From UBA4575 sp002386945 (GTDB lineage: Bacteria; Pseudomonadota; Gammaproteobacteria; UBA4575): DNA of 64,000 bases. Both the position numbers and the translations under genes were made by a program. Each line of letters opens with the position of its first letter. Position 1 is the first letter of the stretch. A model generated the notes under the pieces. It was not told the DNA's origin. It ran no database searches and was given only the letters and a program-made list of their open reading frames with translations. The stretch lies in contig CALSUC010000001.1 in assembly GCA_943789445.1 (NCBI GenBank), positions 310,001 to 374,000 of the forward strand, written 5' to 3'. Below, one piece after another: positions 37,518 to 46,133 of the stretch.

Positions 37518-37708
37518 AGAGGACAACGTAGAAAATAAAAACCTAGTGTAACAAAAATGTTGCTAGGTAGGTGTTGCATAAAGCACTGGCTAGTTTGATC
37601 CTTGTAAAGGTGGCGATGGGGTGTTGGTATGCGCTAATGCAACAAGACTATACTGAACTCTGCTGTCTGCTAGGATGAATAAAATATTTAGTTATAAGGG
37701 ATCTAGAA

Positions 37709-38134
37709 ATGAAGAAATTGATAGTTAGTTTATGTGTTTTGTTTATGCCGTTCTCCACCTTGTCTGCCGATGGCCATGTCTCTATGGCGCCGAAAGATGC
37801 CGAGGTCTATTTCATTCAGCCTGTTGATGGTCAGACCCTATCTTCACCGTTTAGTGTGAGCTTTGGTCTTAAAGGGATGGGCGTTGCACCCGCGGGCGTT
37901 AAAAAACAGAATACTGGACACCATCATCTATTGATCGATTTAGAGCAATTGCCAGACCTATCAAAACCACTGCCTGCAAGCGAGCATGTGAAACATTTTG
38001 GCGGTGGGCAGACCGAAGTAACGCTAGATCTACCTAAGGGTGAGCATCGCTTACAACTATTGCTGGGTGATCACCATCATATGCCGCATCAGCCGCCAGT
38101 CATGTCTGAAACAATCACGGTTACAGTCGAGTAG
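37709..38134 (+). CDS. Secreted DUF4399 protein
   Basis: The 141-residue protein has a clear signal peptide (MKKLIVSLCVLFMPFSTLSA|D). The mature part contains VYFIQPVDGQTLSSPFSVSF, GLKGMGVAPAG, NTGHHHLLID and the histidine-rich turn LLGDHHHMPHQPP. This is the DUF4399 family of periplasmic immunoglobulin-like proteins of unknown role. The clustered histidines could bind metal, which is inference. An AAGGGA-like sequence precedes the ATG. Confidence 0.82.
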   Translation: MKKLIVSLCVLFMPFSTLSADGHVSMAPKDAEVYFIQPVDGQTLSSPFSVSFGLKGMGVAPAGVKKQNTGHHHLLIDLEQLPDLSKPLPASEHVKHFGGGQTEVTLDLPKGEHRLQLLLGDHHHMPHQPPVMSETITVTVE

Positions 38135-38203
38135 CGCGTCAAATAATGCTAAAAATGCCGGTTTGTGTGGCCTTGTTTAGCGTCGCAGGTGTTTGAGGTT
38201 TTG

Positions 38204-38536
38204 CTAATTGATTAGCCTGATGAGGCTGATCAGTGCAAGACTGCCTGCGTTGCTAAGCAAGGCAACTAAAAGACTTCGGCTCCAGCCACATGAAGAGAAA
38301 AGATTGATCAGGTAGCCGCACAATACAATGGCGAATAAGTAATTGACTACCGGGATAGCAAGATAAAAGCCGGCGAGTTGGGAGACGAATACGGTCCCTA
38401 CTAAGCGTGATAGCCGCACGTTGATTGGTGAACTATTTCTTGCTCGACGATTGTTAGCCAAGCTGATGAGGATCCATAGGAAAAGGCCGTTGGAGATTAG
38501 ATTTATCGCGAACTCGTTTAAGCTGATAAGTAACAT
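38204..38536 (-). CDS. Small hydrophobic membrane protein of unknown function
   Basis: The 110-residue product starts MLLISLNEFAINLISNGLFL and has about three to four membrane segments separated by short basic loops (NNRRARNSSP; CGWSRSLL). An AAGG lies ten bases upstream. No family was recognised. The reading frame is open and its composition is like its neighbours, but evidence for expression is only the ribosome-site-like sequence. Confidence 0.5.
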   Translation of the reverse strand: MLLISLNEFAINLISNGLFLWILISLANNRRARNSSPINVRLSRLVGTVFVSQLAGFYLAIPVVNYLFAIVLCGYLINLFSSCGWSRSLLVALLSNAGSLALISLIRLIN

Positions 38537-38847
38537 GATAGTTGAGCCTTGTGTAAAGTTAGGTATGATTATTAAATCTCATAGTCTTTGTTTAATGTAA
38601 ATTTAAATAACTATTATAAAGTTTAGCACAAGGTCTTGTTTAGCCTAAATTAAGATCTGTTATAGATCTTGTTTATGGCTATCCAGAATGGGATCACCAT
38701 ACTGTCTCTGATGGTATTTTTTTTAGTAACTTAGGTCGGTAGAATGCCTGTGGTTATTATTTTTCGATGGCTTTTTTGACTATCGTAATCGTGCAATGAA
38801 GCGTGAACGAATGAGTATTCGTGGAGTCGCTGAATTAAGGAGTAATG
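38537..38847. other. A/T-rich intergenic region upstream of the cytochrome c gene
   Basis: No gene is seen in these 311 bases. A promoter-like pair TTGTTT...TATTAT (18-bp spacer) lies near 38588-38617 on the plus strand, and a palindrome AAGATCT-GTTAT-AGATCTT at about 38651-38669. A weak ACCAT/ATGGT hairpin followed by a run of T near 38695-38725 might act as a terminator or attenuator. The cytochrome ribosome binding site AAGGAG is at the right end. Confidence 0.4.
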
Positions 38848-39156
38848 ATGAAAGCAATTATTTTGGCAATGGCCACTGTAGTAAGTTTGAGTTCTGGCCT
38901 AGTACAGGCAGCAGATATCGATGCGGGTAAAGCGAAATCAGCAAGTTGTGCAGGCTGCCATGGTGGTGCTGGCATTAGCCCAGCGCCTATCTATCCAAAC
39001 CTGGCAGGCCAAAAAGAGATGTACCTGTATCAGCAATTAGCAGCATTCAAAAGCGGTACACGCGACAATGCCATGATGGCATCTATGGTTGCCGGCTTGA
39101 GTGATGATGATATGAAAAACATCGCAGCCTACTACGCTAGCCTTTCTTGTAAGTAA
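38848..39156 (+). CDS. Small periplasmic class I cytochrome c
   Basis: The start is the second of two adjacent ATGs (38848), five bases after AAGGAG. The 102-residue precursor has a signal peptide (MKAIILAMATVVSLSSGLVQA|A) and a mature single-haem domain of about 80 residues with the haem motif CAGCH and the axial methionine region NAMMASMVAGLSDDDM. It looks like one half of a cytochrome c4 or a c553/c5-type carrier. It would shuttle electrons in the periplasm to a terminal oxidase. It stands alone, with a terminator after it. Confidence 0.88.
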   Translation: MKAIILAMATVVSLSSGLVQAADIDAGKAKSASCAGCHGGAGISPAPIYPNLAGQKEMYLYQQLAAFKSGTRDNAMMASMVAGLSDDDMKNIAAYYASLSCK

Positions 39157-39210
39157 GAGAGTATTAGATCAGCCTGACTCAGGCCGGTCTGTAGTTGGCG
39201 CAAAATCAAA

Positions 39211-39256
39211 GCCTGAACAGCGTTAAGTCATGACTTAACGCTGTTCGGGCTTTTTT
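39211..39256. terminator. Long perfect-stem terminator after the cytochrome c gene
   Basis: Arms 39211-39230 and 39231-39250 are reverse complements of each other except for one G-T pair, followed by TTTTTT at 39251-39256. The minus-strand CopD-like gene ends within the T-run. It serves the cytochrome gene and perhaps both strands. Confidence 0.9.
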
Positions 39257-39737
39257 ATAGACTGACGTGTTCTAATCCTAGAGCAATAACCAAAACTATC
39301 AATCCAATCAATAGGTTAAGCCCAACCAACTGGCGAATTTGGCCCAGACTCTTAGCCCCTGCTGCAAAATCCTTTGCCTCTACTGCGCGCTGCAACTTCT
39401 TATAAGGTGCAAAAAAGACATGCAGATAGATCAAAATCATGACGATGCCAAGGGCCTGCATGAGATGCACATGCCCGCCGACCGAGGCAAAACCGTTAAA
39501 GAATGAAAAGATCATCCAGTAACCGGTTAACGGTAATAAAATGACCGCTAGCCAGACCCATAGGAAAAAGCGTCCCAAGGTTTGAGACCACAGGGTTAAA
39601 CGTTCAGGGGGTGCCAGCACGCTTGCTGCGACAGGGCGTAGTGCCACATAGGCGAAGAACATACCGCCAACCCAGATGACAGCGCTGAGGCCGTGTAGGG
39701 TGATGGCTAAAGGGTACATGAGGCTATCTAGAGTCAT
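39255..39737 (-). CDS. CopD-family membrane protein
   Basis: From the ATG at 39737 the protein is about 160 residues with four membrane segments. The first carries ITLHGLSAVIWVGGMFFAYV, with the H-x-SA-x-WVGG pattern of CopD-like (and related haem-binding) membrane proteins. Histidines in GGHVHLMQ and HVFFAPYKK may bind haem or copper. An upstream in-frame ATG at 39806 lacks a sensible ribosome site and adds a non-family segment. The role may be in copper handling or cytochrome maturation; unproven. Confidence 0.72.
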   Translation of the reverse strand: MTLDSLMYPLAITLHGLSAVIWVGGMFFAYVALRPVAASVLAPPERLTLWSQTLGRFFLWVWLAVILLPLTGYWMIFSFFNGFASVGGHVHLMQALGIVMILIYLHVFFAPYKKLQRAVEAKDFAAGAKSLGQIRQLVGLNLLIGLIVLVIALGLEHVSL

Positions 39738-39870
39738 AGTGTGTGCTCGTAGTAAAATATGGCTCTTAGTATAGAGCAGCAAGGCAATTTGCAATACTGA
39801 CTTCATCCCTATGCAAAGCGCTACGAGCTAGGATAAAGTTGCGGTATAGAGTCATAGACAAGGAAATATC

Positions 39871-40542
39871 ATGGAAAACTGGATTGCACCCTCGATTTTG
39901 GCGGCAGATTTCGCTCGTTTAGGTGAAGAGGTCGACAATGTATTGGCGGCCGGTGCGGATATCGTACATTTCGATGTTATGGATAATCACTATGTACCTA
40001 ACCTGACGATTGGTCCCTTGGTTTGTGAGGCCTTACGAAAATACGGTATTACAGCGCCGATTGATGTGCATCTCATGGTCTCGCCAGTTGACCGTTTGAT
40101 CGGTGATTTTGCGGCTGCTGGTGCCAGCTATATTACCTTTCACCCAGAAGCGAGTGAGCATGTGGATCGCAGTCTAGAGCTGGTCCGCAGTAGTGGCTGC
40201 AAGAGTGGTCTGGTGTTTAACCCAGCAACACCACTGCATTATCTCGACTATGTAATGGATAAGGTCGATATGATTTTACTGATGTCGGTTAACCCTGGCT
40301 TTGGTGGCCAATCATTTATCCCGTCGACGCTAGATAAGGTGGCGCAGGTGCGTGAGCGCATTGTGGCCTCAGGTCGAGATATTCGCCTAGAAGTCGATGG
40401 TGGGGTAAAGATCGATAATATTGGCGCGATTAAAGCGGCCGGCGCCGATACCTTTGTTGCTGGTTCCGCTATTTTTAATAGTGATGACTATGCAACAGCG
40501 ATAGCAGCAATGCGGCAAGAGCTGGCAGTGGCCAGTCGTTAA
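39871..40542 (+). CDS. rpe: Ribulose-phosphate 3-epimerase
   Basis: The 223-residue TIM-barrel enzyme interconverts ribulose-5-phosphate and xylulose-5-phosphate. Motifs are IAPSILAADFARLGEEV, HFDVMDNHYVPNLTIGP, DVHLMVSPVD, LLMSVNPGFGGQSFIP and EVDGGVKIDNI. AAGGAAA precedes the ATG. It is followed by gph and trpE, the order found in pseudomonads and many autotrophic proteobacteria. Confidence 0.96.
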   Translation: MENWIAPSILAADFARLGEEVDNVLAAGADIVHFDVMDNHYVPNLTIGPLVCEALRKYGITAPIDVHLMVSPVDRLIGDFAAAGASYITFHPEASEHVDRSLELVRSSGCKSGLVFNPATPLHYLDYVMDKVDMILLMSVNPGFGGQSFIPSTLDKVAQVRERIVASGRDIRLEVDGGVKIDNIGAIKAAGADTFVAGSAIFNSDDYATAIAAMRQELAVASR

Positions 40543-40578
40543 TCAACGGCTAGCACAGCTAGGATAAGGATTTCTCTT

Positions 40579-41259
40579 TTGCCAAGTTACCTAAAAAAGC
40601 CAGAGTGGCTTTGTTTCGATCTGGACGGCACTTTAGTCGATAGTGCGCCTGATATTGCAGCAGCCATGAATTATGCCTTGCAGGAAATGGGTTTAGCACC
40701 AGCGACACTGGCTGAGGTACGTAACTTTATTGGTGACGGGGCTTATGTCTTGTTGCAGCGTGGTTTGTCTCACGCCGGGCTGGAGCAGCCGAGTGAAGCT
40801 GACATGGTGCAGGCTAGACGTTACTTTGATCTGGCCTATGGCGAGGGTATCGCAGCACATAGTATTTGTTACCCCGATTGTGAAACAGTACTGGCCTCAT
40901 TTGCGGCGCAGGCGATACCGATGGCTCTGGTCACTAATAAGCCACGCCAGTTTGTGCCGCCGTTACTGCAGAGATTGGGTTTATCTGATTATTTCCCGGT
41001 GCTACTTTGTGGTGATGACCTAGCGCAAAAGAAGCCTCATCCTGCGCCGATTCAATCGGCGGTGGCGCAAATGCAGAAGGAAGTGACTAGCGGCTATATG
41101 GTGGGAGACTCGGTTACCGATATGGAAGCAGCGTGGCGTGCCGGTGCGGGTGCAATTTATATGTCCTATGGCTATAATCGCGGCGTCTCAGTCGAACAAT
41201 TTAATCCCATACGATTAAATGGACTGGCGCAATTATTGAATCTATTTGAACGAGAGTAA
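40579..41259 (+). CDS. gph: Phosphoglycolate phosphatase
   Basis: The 226-residue HAD phosphatase has motif I CFDLDGTLVDSAPDIAAAM (D14, D16), motif II MALVTNKPR, and motif IV MVGDSVTDMEAA. It clears 2-phosphoglycolate formed by DNA repair or by Rubisco oxygenation. The start is a TTG with AGGA upstream; no ATG fits. It lies 36 bp after rpe and about 115 bp before trpE. Confidence 0.93.
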   Translation: MPSYLKKPEWLCFDLDGTLVDSAPDIAAAMNYALQEMGLAPATLAEVRNFIGDGAYVLLQRGLSHAGLEQPSEADMVQARRYFDLAYGEGIAAHSICYPDCETVLASFAAQAIPMALVTNKPRQFVPPLLQRLGLSDYFPVLLCGDDLAQKKPHPAPIQSAVAQMQKEVTSGYMVGDSVTDMEAAWRAGAGAIYMSYGYNRGVSVEQFNPIRLNGLAQLLNLFERE

Positions 41260-41262
41260 TGG

Positions 41263-41355
41263 ATGTTTCATCTTCCTATAAAAGATTGGCAGTTTGATCA
41301 GCGTTGGCGTGCGTAGCGTGTCTAGAGCGCTGCTCGCGAGTGTCTGTCTTTTTTT
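41263..41355 (+). promoter_or_regulatory. Candidate trp leader peptide (two Trp codons) and attenuator-like region
   Basis: Between gph and trpE an ATG at 41263 opens a 17-codon frame, MFHLPIKDWQFDQRWRA, ending TAG at 41314-41316, with two TGG codons. The stop lies inside an imperfect hairpin (41308-41338; inner stem GTAGCG/CGCTGC). Ten bases later is a T7 run (41349-41355), just before trpE. A Trp-rich short leader, hairpin and T-run in front of trpE fit transcription attenuation. The gap before the T-run makes the terminator imperfect, so this remains a candidate. Confidence 0.5.
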
Positions 41356-41374
41356 AATTTGAATTTGAGTATCC

Positions 41375-42853
41375 ATGAAACCATCAACTTTTTCTGAATT
41401 TGCCAAACAGGGTTTTAGCCACGTCCCCGTCGTGCGCGAGGTCGGTGCCGATCTCGATACCCCACTCAGTGCCTATCTTAAGCTGGCCAACACCCCCTAT
41501 AGTTTTCTATTTGAATCCGTCCATGGTGGTGAGCGTTGGGGCCGTTATTCTATTATCGGTTTGCAGTGTGATGAAGTCATCTCGGTACGTGGAGAAGAAA
41601 TCACTAGGACACAACAAGGTCAGGTCGTTGAGCAATTAGCACATGCTGACCCGTTGAGCTGGATAGAAGATTATCGTCAGCAGTTTAAGTTGCCTAAGAT
41701 TGCTGGACTGCCAGGGTTTATTGGTGGCTTGGTAGGTTACTTTGGCTATGAAACCATTCGGTATATCGAACCTCGGCTGGCTAAAGAGCAAAAGCCTGAT
41801 GCGCTGAATGCGCCCGATATCTGTTTAATGACCAGTGGTGAATTATTGGTCTTTGATAGTCTCAAGTCTTCAGTGTTTATTGTCTTATTGGTCTCAACAA
41901 AAGACGAAAATAACTTGGCAAAAGCACAGCTGCGGATTGATCAGCTAGCGACTGCCATGCAGCAGAAAGTGTCTTTACCGGTATTAGACCTTAGTGATCA
42001 GCCAACCAATGATCTTGATTTCGTTTCTGGCTTTAGCCAAGAAGGTTTTAAGACCGCGGTCGAAAGTGCGCGAGATTATATTGCGCAGGGTGATGCCATG
42101 CAGGTGGTTCTGTCGCAGCGTCTGAGTGCACCCTTTAATGGGGAGCCCTTAGATGTGTATCGTCATCTGCGTCGATTGAATCCTTCACCGCATATGTATT
42201 ATTTAGATATGGGTGACTTCCAGATTGTTGGATCATCACCAGAAATTTTAGTGCGACAAGAAGAACAGCAAGTGACCCTACGTCCGATCGCAGGTACGCG
42301 TCCACGCGGTGCTACTGAGGCAGAAGACTTAGCGTTAGAAAAAGAATTACTCAGCGATCCAAAAGAATTGGCAGAACATTTGATGCTGATCGATCTGGGT
42401 CGTAATGATGTTGGTCGTATCGCTAAGACGGGTACCGTCGAGCTGACCGATAAAATGATCATCGAGCGTTATTCGCATGTGATGCATATCGTCTCGAATG
42501 TCACTGGTGAATTGCTCGACGACTACTCCAGCATGGATGTGTTGCGGGCTACCTTCCCGGCAGGCACTGTTTCTGGTGCGCCTAAGATTAGAGCGATGGA
42601 AATCATTGATGAGTTAGAGCCGATCAAGCGTGGCGTCTACTCCGGTGCCATTGGTTATCTCTCATGGTACGGCGACATGGATACCGCTATTGCGATTCGC
42701 ACAGCGGTGATACAAGATCAAACGATTCATGTGCAGGCCGGTGCCGGTATTGTGTATGACTCGGTTGCAGAGAATGAATGGCAAGAAACGATGAATAAGG
42801 CGAAGGCCGTACTACGTGCTGCCGCGCTGGCCGATAAGCCAGCCAAGCAATAG
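41375..42853 (+). CDS. trpE: Anthranilate synthase component I
   Basis: The 492-residue enzyme converts chorismate to anthranilate with ammonia from TrpG. It has the Trp feedback-site-like LESVHGGERWGRYSIIG (family L-L-E-S), and the catalytic chorismate-binding domain with IVGSSPEILVR, RPIAGTRPRGATEAEDLALE, DLGRNDVGRI and GTVSGAPKIRAMEIIDELE. It starts the trpE-G-D-C order; trpG follows 15 bp downstream. Confidence 0.97.
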   Translation: MKPSTFSEFAKQGFSHVPVVREVGADLDTPLSAYLKLANTPYSFLFESVHGGERWGRYSIIGLQCDEVISVRGEEITRTQQGQVVEQLAHADPLSWIEDYRQQFKLPKIAGLPGFIGGLVGYFGYETIRYIEPRLAKEQKPDALNAPDICLMTSGELLVFDSLKSSVFIVLLVSTKDENNLAKAQLRIDQLATAMQQKVSLPVLDLSDQPTNDLDFVSGFSQEGFKTAVESARDYIAQGDAMQVVLSQRLSAPFNGEPLDVYRHLRRLNPSPHMYYLDMGDFQIVGSSPEILVRQEEQQVTLRPIAGTRPRGATEAEDLALEKELLSDPKELAEHLMLIDLGRNDVGRIAKTGTVELTDKMIIERYSHVMHIVSNVTGELLDDYSSMDVLRATFPAGTVSGAPKIRAMEIIDELEPIKRGVYSGAIGYLSWYGDMDTAIAIRTAVIQDQTIHVQAGAGIVYDSVAENEWQETMNKAKAVLRAAALADKPAKQ

Positions 42854-42868
42854 CAGGAAAGTAAAACT

Positions 42869-43450
42869 ATGCTTTTGATGATCGATAACTATGATTCCTT
42901 TACTTATAACCTGGTGCAGTACTTTGCTGAGCTAGGCCAGCAGGTGAAGGTTGTGCGTAATGACGCCATTGGCCTGCAAGAGATCGCTCAAATGAAACCG
43001 GATCATATTGTGTTATCGCCAGGGCCTTGCACCCCAAATGAAGCCGGTATCTCGCTGCAAGTGGTTGAGGAGTTTGCGGGCAAGATTCCATTGCTCGGTG
43101 TCTGCCTTGGGCATCAAACGATAGGGCAGGCGTATGGTGGCAAGATCGTGCGCGCTAGTGACATCATGCATGGTAAGACCTCGCCAGTGCATCACCATGA
43201 TCAGCATATGTTTAAAGATTGCACGCAGCCGTTCACTGCGACTCGTTATCACTCATTGGTTATCGAGAAGGCCAGCTTGCCAGAATGTTTGCAGGTCACC
43301 GCGTGGACCGAAACAGAAGATGGGCAGATTGATGAAATTATGGGTGTGCGACATAAAGAGCTGGCTGTGGAAGGCGTGCAGTTTCACCCGGAATCGATCC
43401 TTACAGACTTTGGCCATCACGTGCTAAAGAACTTTGTCGAACAGAATTAA
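42869..43450 (+). CDS. trpG: Anthranilate synthase component II (glutamine amidotransferase)
   Basis: The 193-residue class I amidotransferase has IDNYDSFTYNLVQYF, VLSPGPCTPNEAG, the nucleophile cysteine in LLGVCLGHQTIGQAYGG, and the His/Glu pair in VQFHPESILT. It may also serve 4-amino-4-deoxychorismate synthase (PabA), since no separate pabA is seen. It is one base from the start of trpD. Confidence 0.96.
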   Translation: MLLMIDNYDSFTYNLVQYFAELGQQVKVVRNDAIGLQEIAQMKPDHIVLSPGPCTPNEAGISLQVVEEFAGKIPLLGVCLGHQTIGQAYGGKIVRASDIMHGKTSPVHHHDQHMFKDCTQPFTATRYHSLVIEKASLPECLQVTAWTETEDGQIDEIMGVRHKELAVEGVQFHPESILTDFGHHVLKNFVEQN

Positions 43451-43451
43451 T

Positions 43452-44474
43452 ATGAGTGTTATTCAGCAGCATCTAGGTCAGCTTATTATCGGACAAGACT
43501 TAACGTCGGCCGAGATGGAAGCAGCGATGGATAGCATCATGCAAGGTGAGGCGACACCCGCTCAAATTGCAGGATTTATTGTTGCCTTACGGATGAAAGG
43601 TGAGACGGTCGATGAGTTGGCTGCAGCGGCACGTGTCATGCGCAAGTTGTCGAGTAAGGTCGATCTGGGTCAGCAAGATTTAGTCGACACCTGCGGTACT
43701 GGTGGCGATGGTCAAAAAACATTTAACATCTCAACCGCGTCGGCGATAGTCGCCGCCTCTGCTGGGGTCAAGATTGCCAAGCATGGCAATCGATCAGTCT
43801 CAAGCAAGACTGGTAGTGCCGATGTGTTGGAAACACTGGGTGTGCGTTTAGATGTCAGCCCAGAAGTTATTGCCAACTGTGTGCGACAGGTCGGTATCGG
43901 CTTTATGTTTGCACCGATGCATCATAGTTGTATGAAGCATGCGATTGGCCCACGCAAAGAATTAGCCGTGCGTACCCTATTTAATCTGCTCGGACCTTTA
44001 ACCAATCCGGCCGGTGCAAAAAGGCAAGTGATGGGCGTTTTTGATGACGTCTGGCTAGAGCCTTTAGCCAAGGTGTTAAATAGCTTAGGCAGCGAGCATT
44101 GCCTAGTAGTGCATGCCGATGATGGTTTGGATGAGATCAGTATCTCAGCACCCACTCAAGTCTGTGAGCTGAAGTATGGTGAGATCACACGGTTCCAAAT
44201 CCAGCCAGAAGATTTCGGTTTGCAGCGTGCCGATGCCAGTGCGATTCGGGTAGAAGATGCGGCGCAAAGTGCGCAGATGATTCACGCGATCTTCGCAGGT
44301 GAGCAGGGCCCAGCAGCTGACATTGTTAGCCTCAATGCCGGTGCCGCGATCTACATTGCAAAACAAGCACCCTCTTTATCGGCAGGTGTTGAAATAGCCG
44401 CTAGCCAACTTCAGTCCGGGGCTGCCGCTAAGACCTTAGCCGCACTTATTGAATTTACGACAACCGTAGCATAA
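43452..44474 (+). CDS. trpD: Anthranilate phosphoribosyltransferase
   Basis: The 340-residue enzyme attaches anthranilate to PRPP. The start is the ATG at 43452, one base after the trpG stop; a longer frame from a TTG inside trpG is unlikely. Motifs are DTCGTGGDGQKTFNISTAS (PRPP loop), KHGNRSVSSKTGSADVLETLG, FAPMHHSCMKHAIGPRKEL, and NLLGPLTNPAGAKRQVMGV. Confidence 0.96.
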   Translation: MSVIQQHLGQLIIGQDLTSAEMEAAMDSIMQGEATPAQIAGFIVALRMKGETVDELAAAARVMRKLSSKVDLGQQDLVDTCGTGGDGQKTFNISTASAIVAASAGVKIAKHGNRSVSSKTGSADVLETLGVRLDVSPEVIANCVRQVGIGFMFAPMHHSCMKHAIGPRKELAVRTLFNLLGPLTNPAGAKRQVMGVFDDVWLEPLAKVLNSLGSEHCLVVHADDGLDEISISAPTQVCELKYGEITRFQIQPEDFGLQRADASAIRVEDAAQSAQMIHAIFAGEQGPAADIVSLNAGAAIYIAKQAPSLSAGVEIAASQLQSGAAAKTLAALIEFTTTVA

Positions 44475-44491
44475 ACCAAGTCAGAGAAATT

Positions 44492-45310
44492 ATGAGCAAC
44501 GAAGTACCTGAAATTTTAGAAAAAATCCTTACGCACAAACGAGCTGAGGTGGATGAAAAGAAAACCCGCGTGGCCGAATCGATGATGCAGGAATGGGCGC
44601 AGGACAACAAAGGTGATCAGCGACCGTTTGAGCAAATGCTACGTGCCGCAATTAGCGCCGATAAGCCTGGTGTGATCGCCGAGATCAAACGAGCCTCACC
44701 TAGCCAAGGCATCTTGCGCGAAAACTTTGACCCGATGTCGATTGCCAGTAGCTATCAATTTGGTGGTGCGACCTGTTTATCAGTCTTGACCGATAGTGAA
44801 TTCTTTAAAGGTGGTGGTCCAGCGCTGGAGTTTGCGCGTAAGTCATGTGGTCTGCCGGTATTGCGTAAAGATTTTATTATCGATCCGTATCAAATCTATG
44901 AGACCAAGGCACTGACTGCGGATTGTGTTCTATTGATTGTGTCGGCACTGACAGATGAAGTCTTAGCCTCTTTGTATGAGCTAGCAAAATCATTGAACCT
45001 AGATGTTTTGATCGAGGTGCATAACGAGCAAGAGATGCAGCGCGCTCTAGCCCTGAAGCCGACCTTGATCGGTGTGAATAATCGTAACCTACATACCTTT
45101 GAAGTTGATCTAGATACGACCTTACGTCTGCGTGACATGGTGCCGCCTGAAGTCGCCTTGGTTACAGAGAGTGGTATTCACTCGTTAGAAGATATCGCCA
45201 AGATGCGTGAAAATGATATTCACTTATTTTTGGTCGGTGAAGCCTTCATGCGTGCCGAAGACCCTGGTCAGAAATTAAAAGAATTATTTTTCCCTAATCG
45301 TAGTTATTAA
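44492..45310 (+). CDS. trpC: Indole-3-glycerol-phosphate synthase
   Basis: The 272-residue TIM-barrel enzyme has ILEKILTHKRAEV, VIAEIKRASPSQGILRENFDP, FGGATCLSVLTDSEFF, VLRKDFIIDPYQIYE, and IGVNNRNLHTFEVDL. It is the monofunctional form without a fused TrpF. trpF, trpA and trpB are not in the window, as in pseudomonads where trpFBA are elsewhere. Confidence 0.96.
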   Translation: MSNEVPEILEKILTHKRAEVDEKKTRVAESMMQEWAQDNKGDQRPFEQMLRAAISADKPGVIAEIKRASPSQGILRENFDPMSIASSYQFGGATCLSVLTDSEFFKGGGPALEFARKSCGLPVLRKDFIIDPYQIYETKALTADCVLLIVSALTDEVLASLYELAKSLNLDVLIEVHNEQEMQRALALKPTLIGVNNRNLHTFEVDLDTTLRLRDMVPPEVALVTESGIHSLEDIAKMRENDIHLFLVGEAFMRAEDPGQKLKELFFPNRSY

Positions 45311-45353
45311 AGCAGCTAGCCGATAAAGGCATGAGTTGAAGGTTTAGGAAAGA

Positions 45354-46133
45354 ATGGATAAAGAGTCGAAGATCAGCCTGTATGGGTTTAACAACCTGAC
45401 GAAGACGCTGAGTTTCAATTTTTACGATATTTGTTACGCCAAAAACGAACGTCAGCGTACAGAGTATCTGGCCTATATTGATGAGACCTATAATAGCCAG
45501 AGACTGACCGAGGTATTGCAGGAAGTAGCTAAGATTATTGGCGCCAACATCCTCAATATTGCGACCCAAGACTATGAGCCAAGTGGCTCTAGTGTGACCA
45601 TGTTGATCTCAGAAGAGGATGCCTACGATGTTGACGATCCCAACTGCCCAAGTGTGGTTGCGCACTTAGATAAAAGTCACCTAACGGCGCACACCTATCC
45701 TGAGTCACATCCGGATGGTGGTATCAGTACCTTTCGTGCCGATCTGGATATCTCCACCTGTGGTCGTATCTCGCCGTTAAAGGCGCTCAACTTCTTAATC
45801 GATAGCTTTGACGAAGACATCGTCATTATGGACTACCGCATCCGTGGTTTTACTCGCGATGTGGAAGGTAGGAAGTTTTATAAAGACCACTCGATTTCGT
45901 CGATTCAAGATTATCTGTCAGAGCGCACACGGGCCCAGTATCAAATGATTGACGTCAATGTGTATCCGGAAAATTTCTTTCATACGAAGATGATGTTGAA
46001 AGATTTTTCGTTCGATAATTATTTCTTTGGGCAGGGCTCGGGGGATATGAGTGCCGCTGAGATCGAGAAGGTCGAAAAGCGTCTTAAAAAAGAAATGACA
46101 GAGATTTTTTATGGCATGAATATGCCGGACTAA
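45354..46133 (+). CDS. speD: S-adenosylmethionine decarboxylase proenzyme (E. coli type)
   Basis: The 259-residue pyruvoyl-dependent enzyme provides decarboxylated SAM for spermidine synthesis. The self-cleavage site Lys-Ser is in AHLDKSHLTAHTYPESHPDG, followed by FRADLDISTCGRISPLKALN. Length and motifs fit the long class 1A enzyme. In pseudomonads a vfr/crp-type regulator gene lies between trpC and speD; here speD follows trpC directly (about 43 bp). Its stop overlaps tail-to-tail with coq7. Confidence 0.93.
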   Translation: MDKESKISLYGFNNLTKTLSFNFYDICYAKNERQRTEYLAYIDETYNSQRLTEVLQEVAKIIGANILNIATQDYEPSGSSVTMLISEEDAYDVDDPNCPSVVAHLDKSHLTAHTYPESHPDGGISTFRADLDISTCGRISPLKALNFLIDSFDEDIVIMDYRIRGFTRDVEGRKFYKDHSISSIQDYLSERTRAQYQMIDVNVYPENFFHTKMMLKDFSFDNYFFGQGSGDMSAAEIEKVEKRLKKEMTEIFYGMNMPD

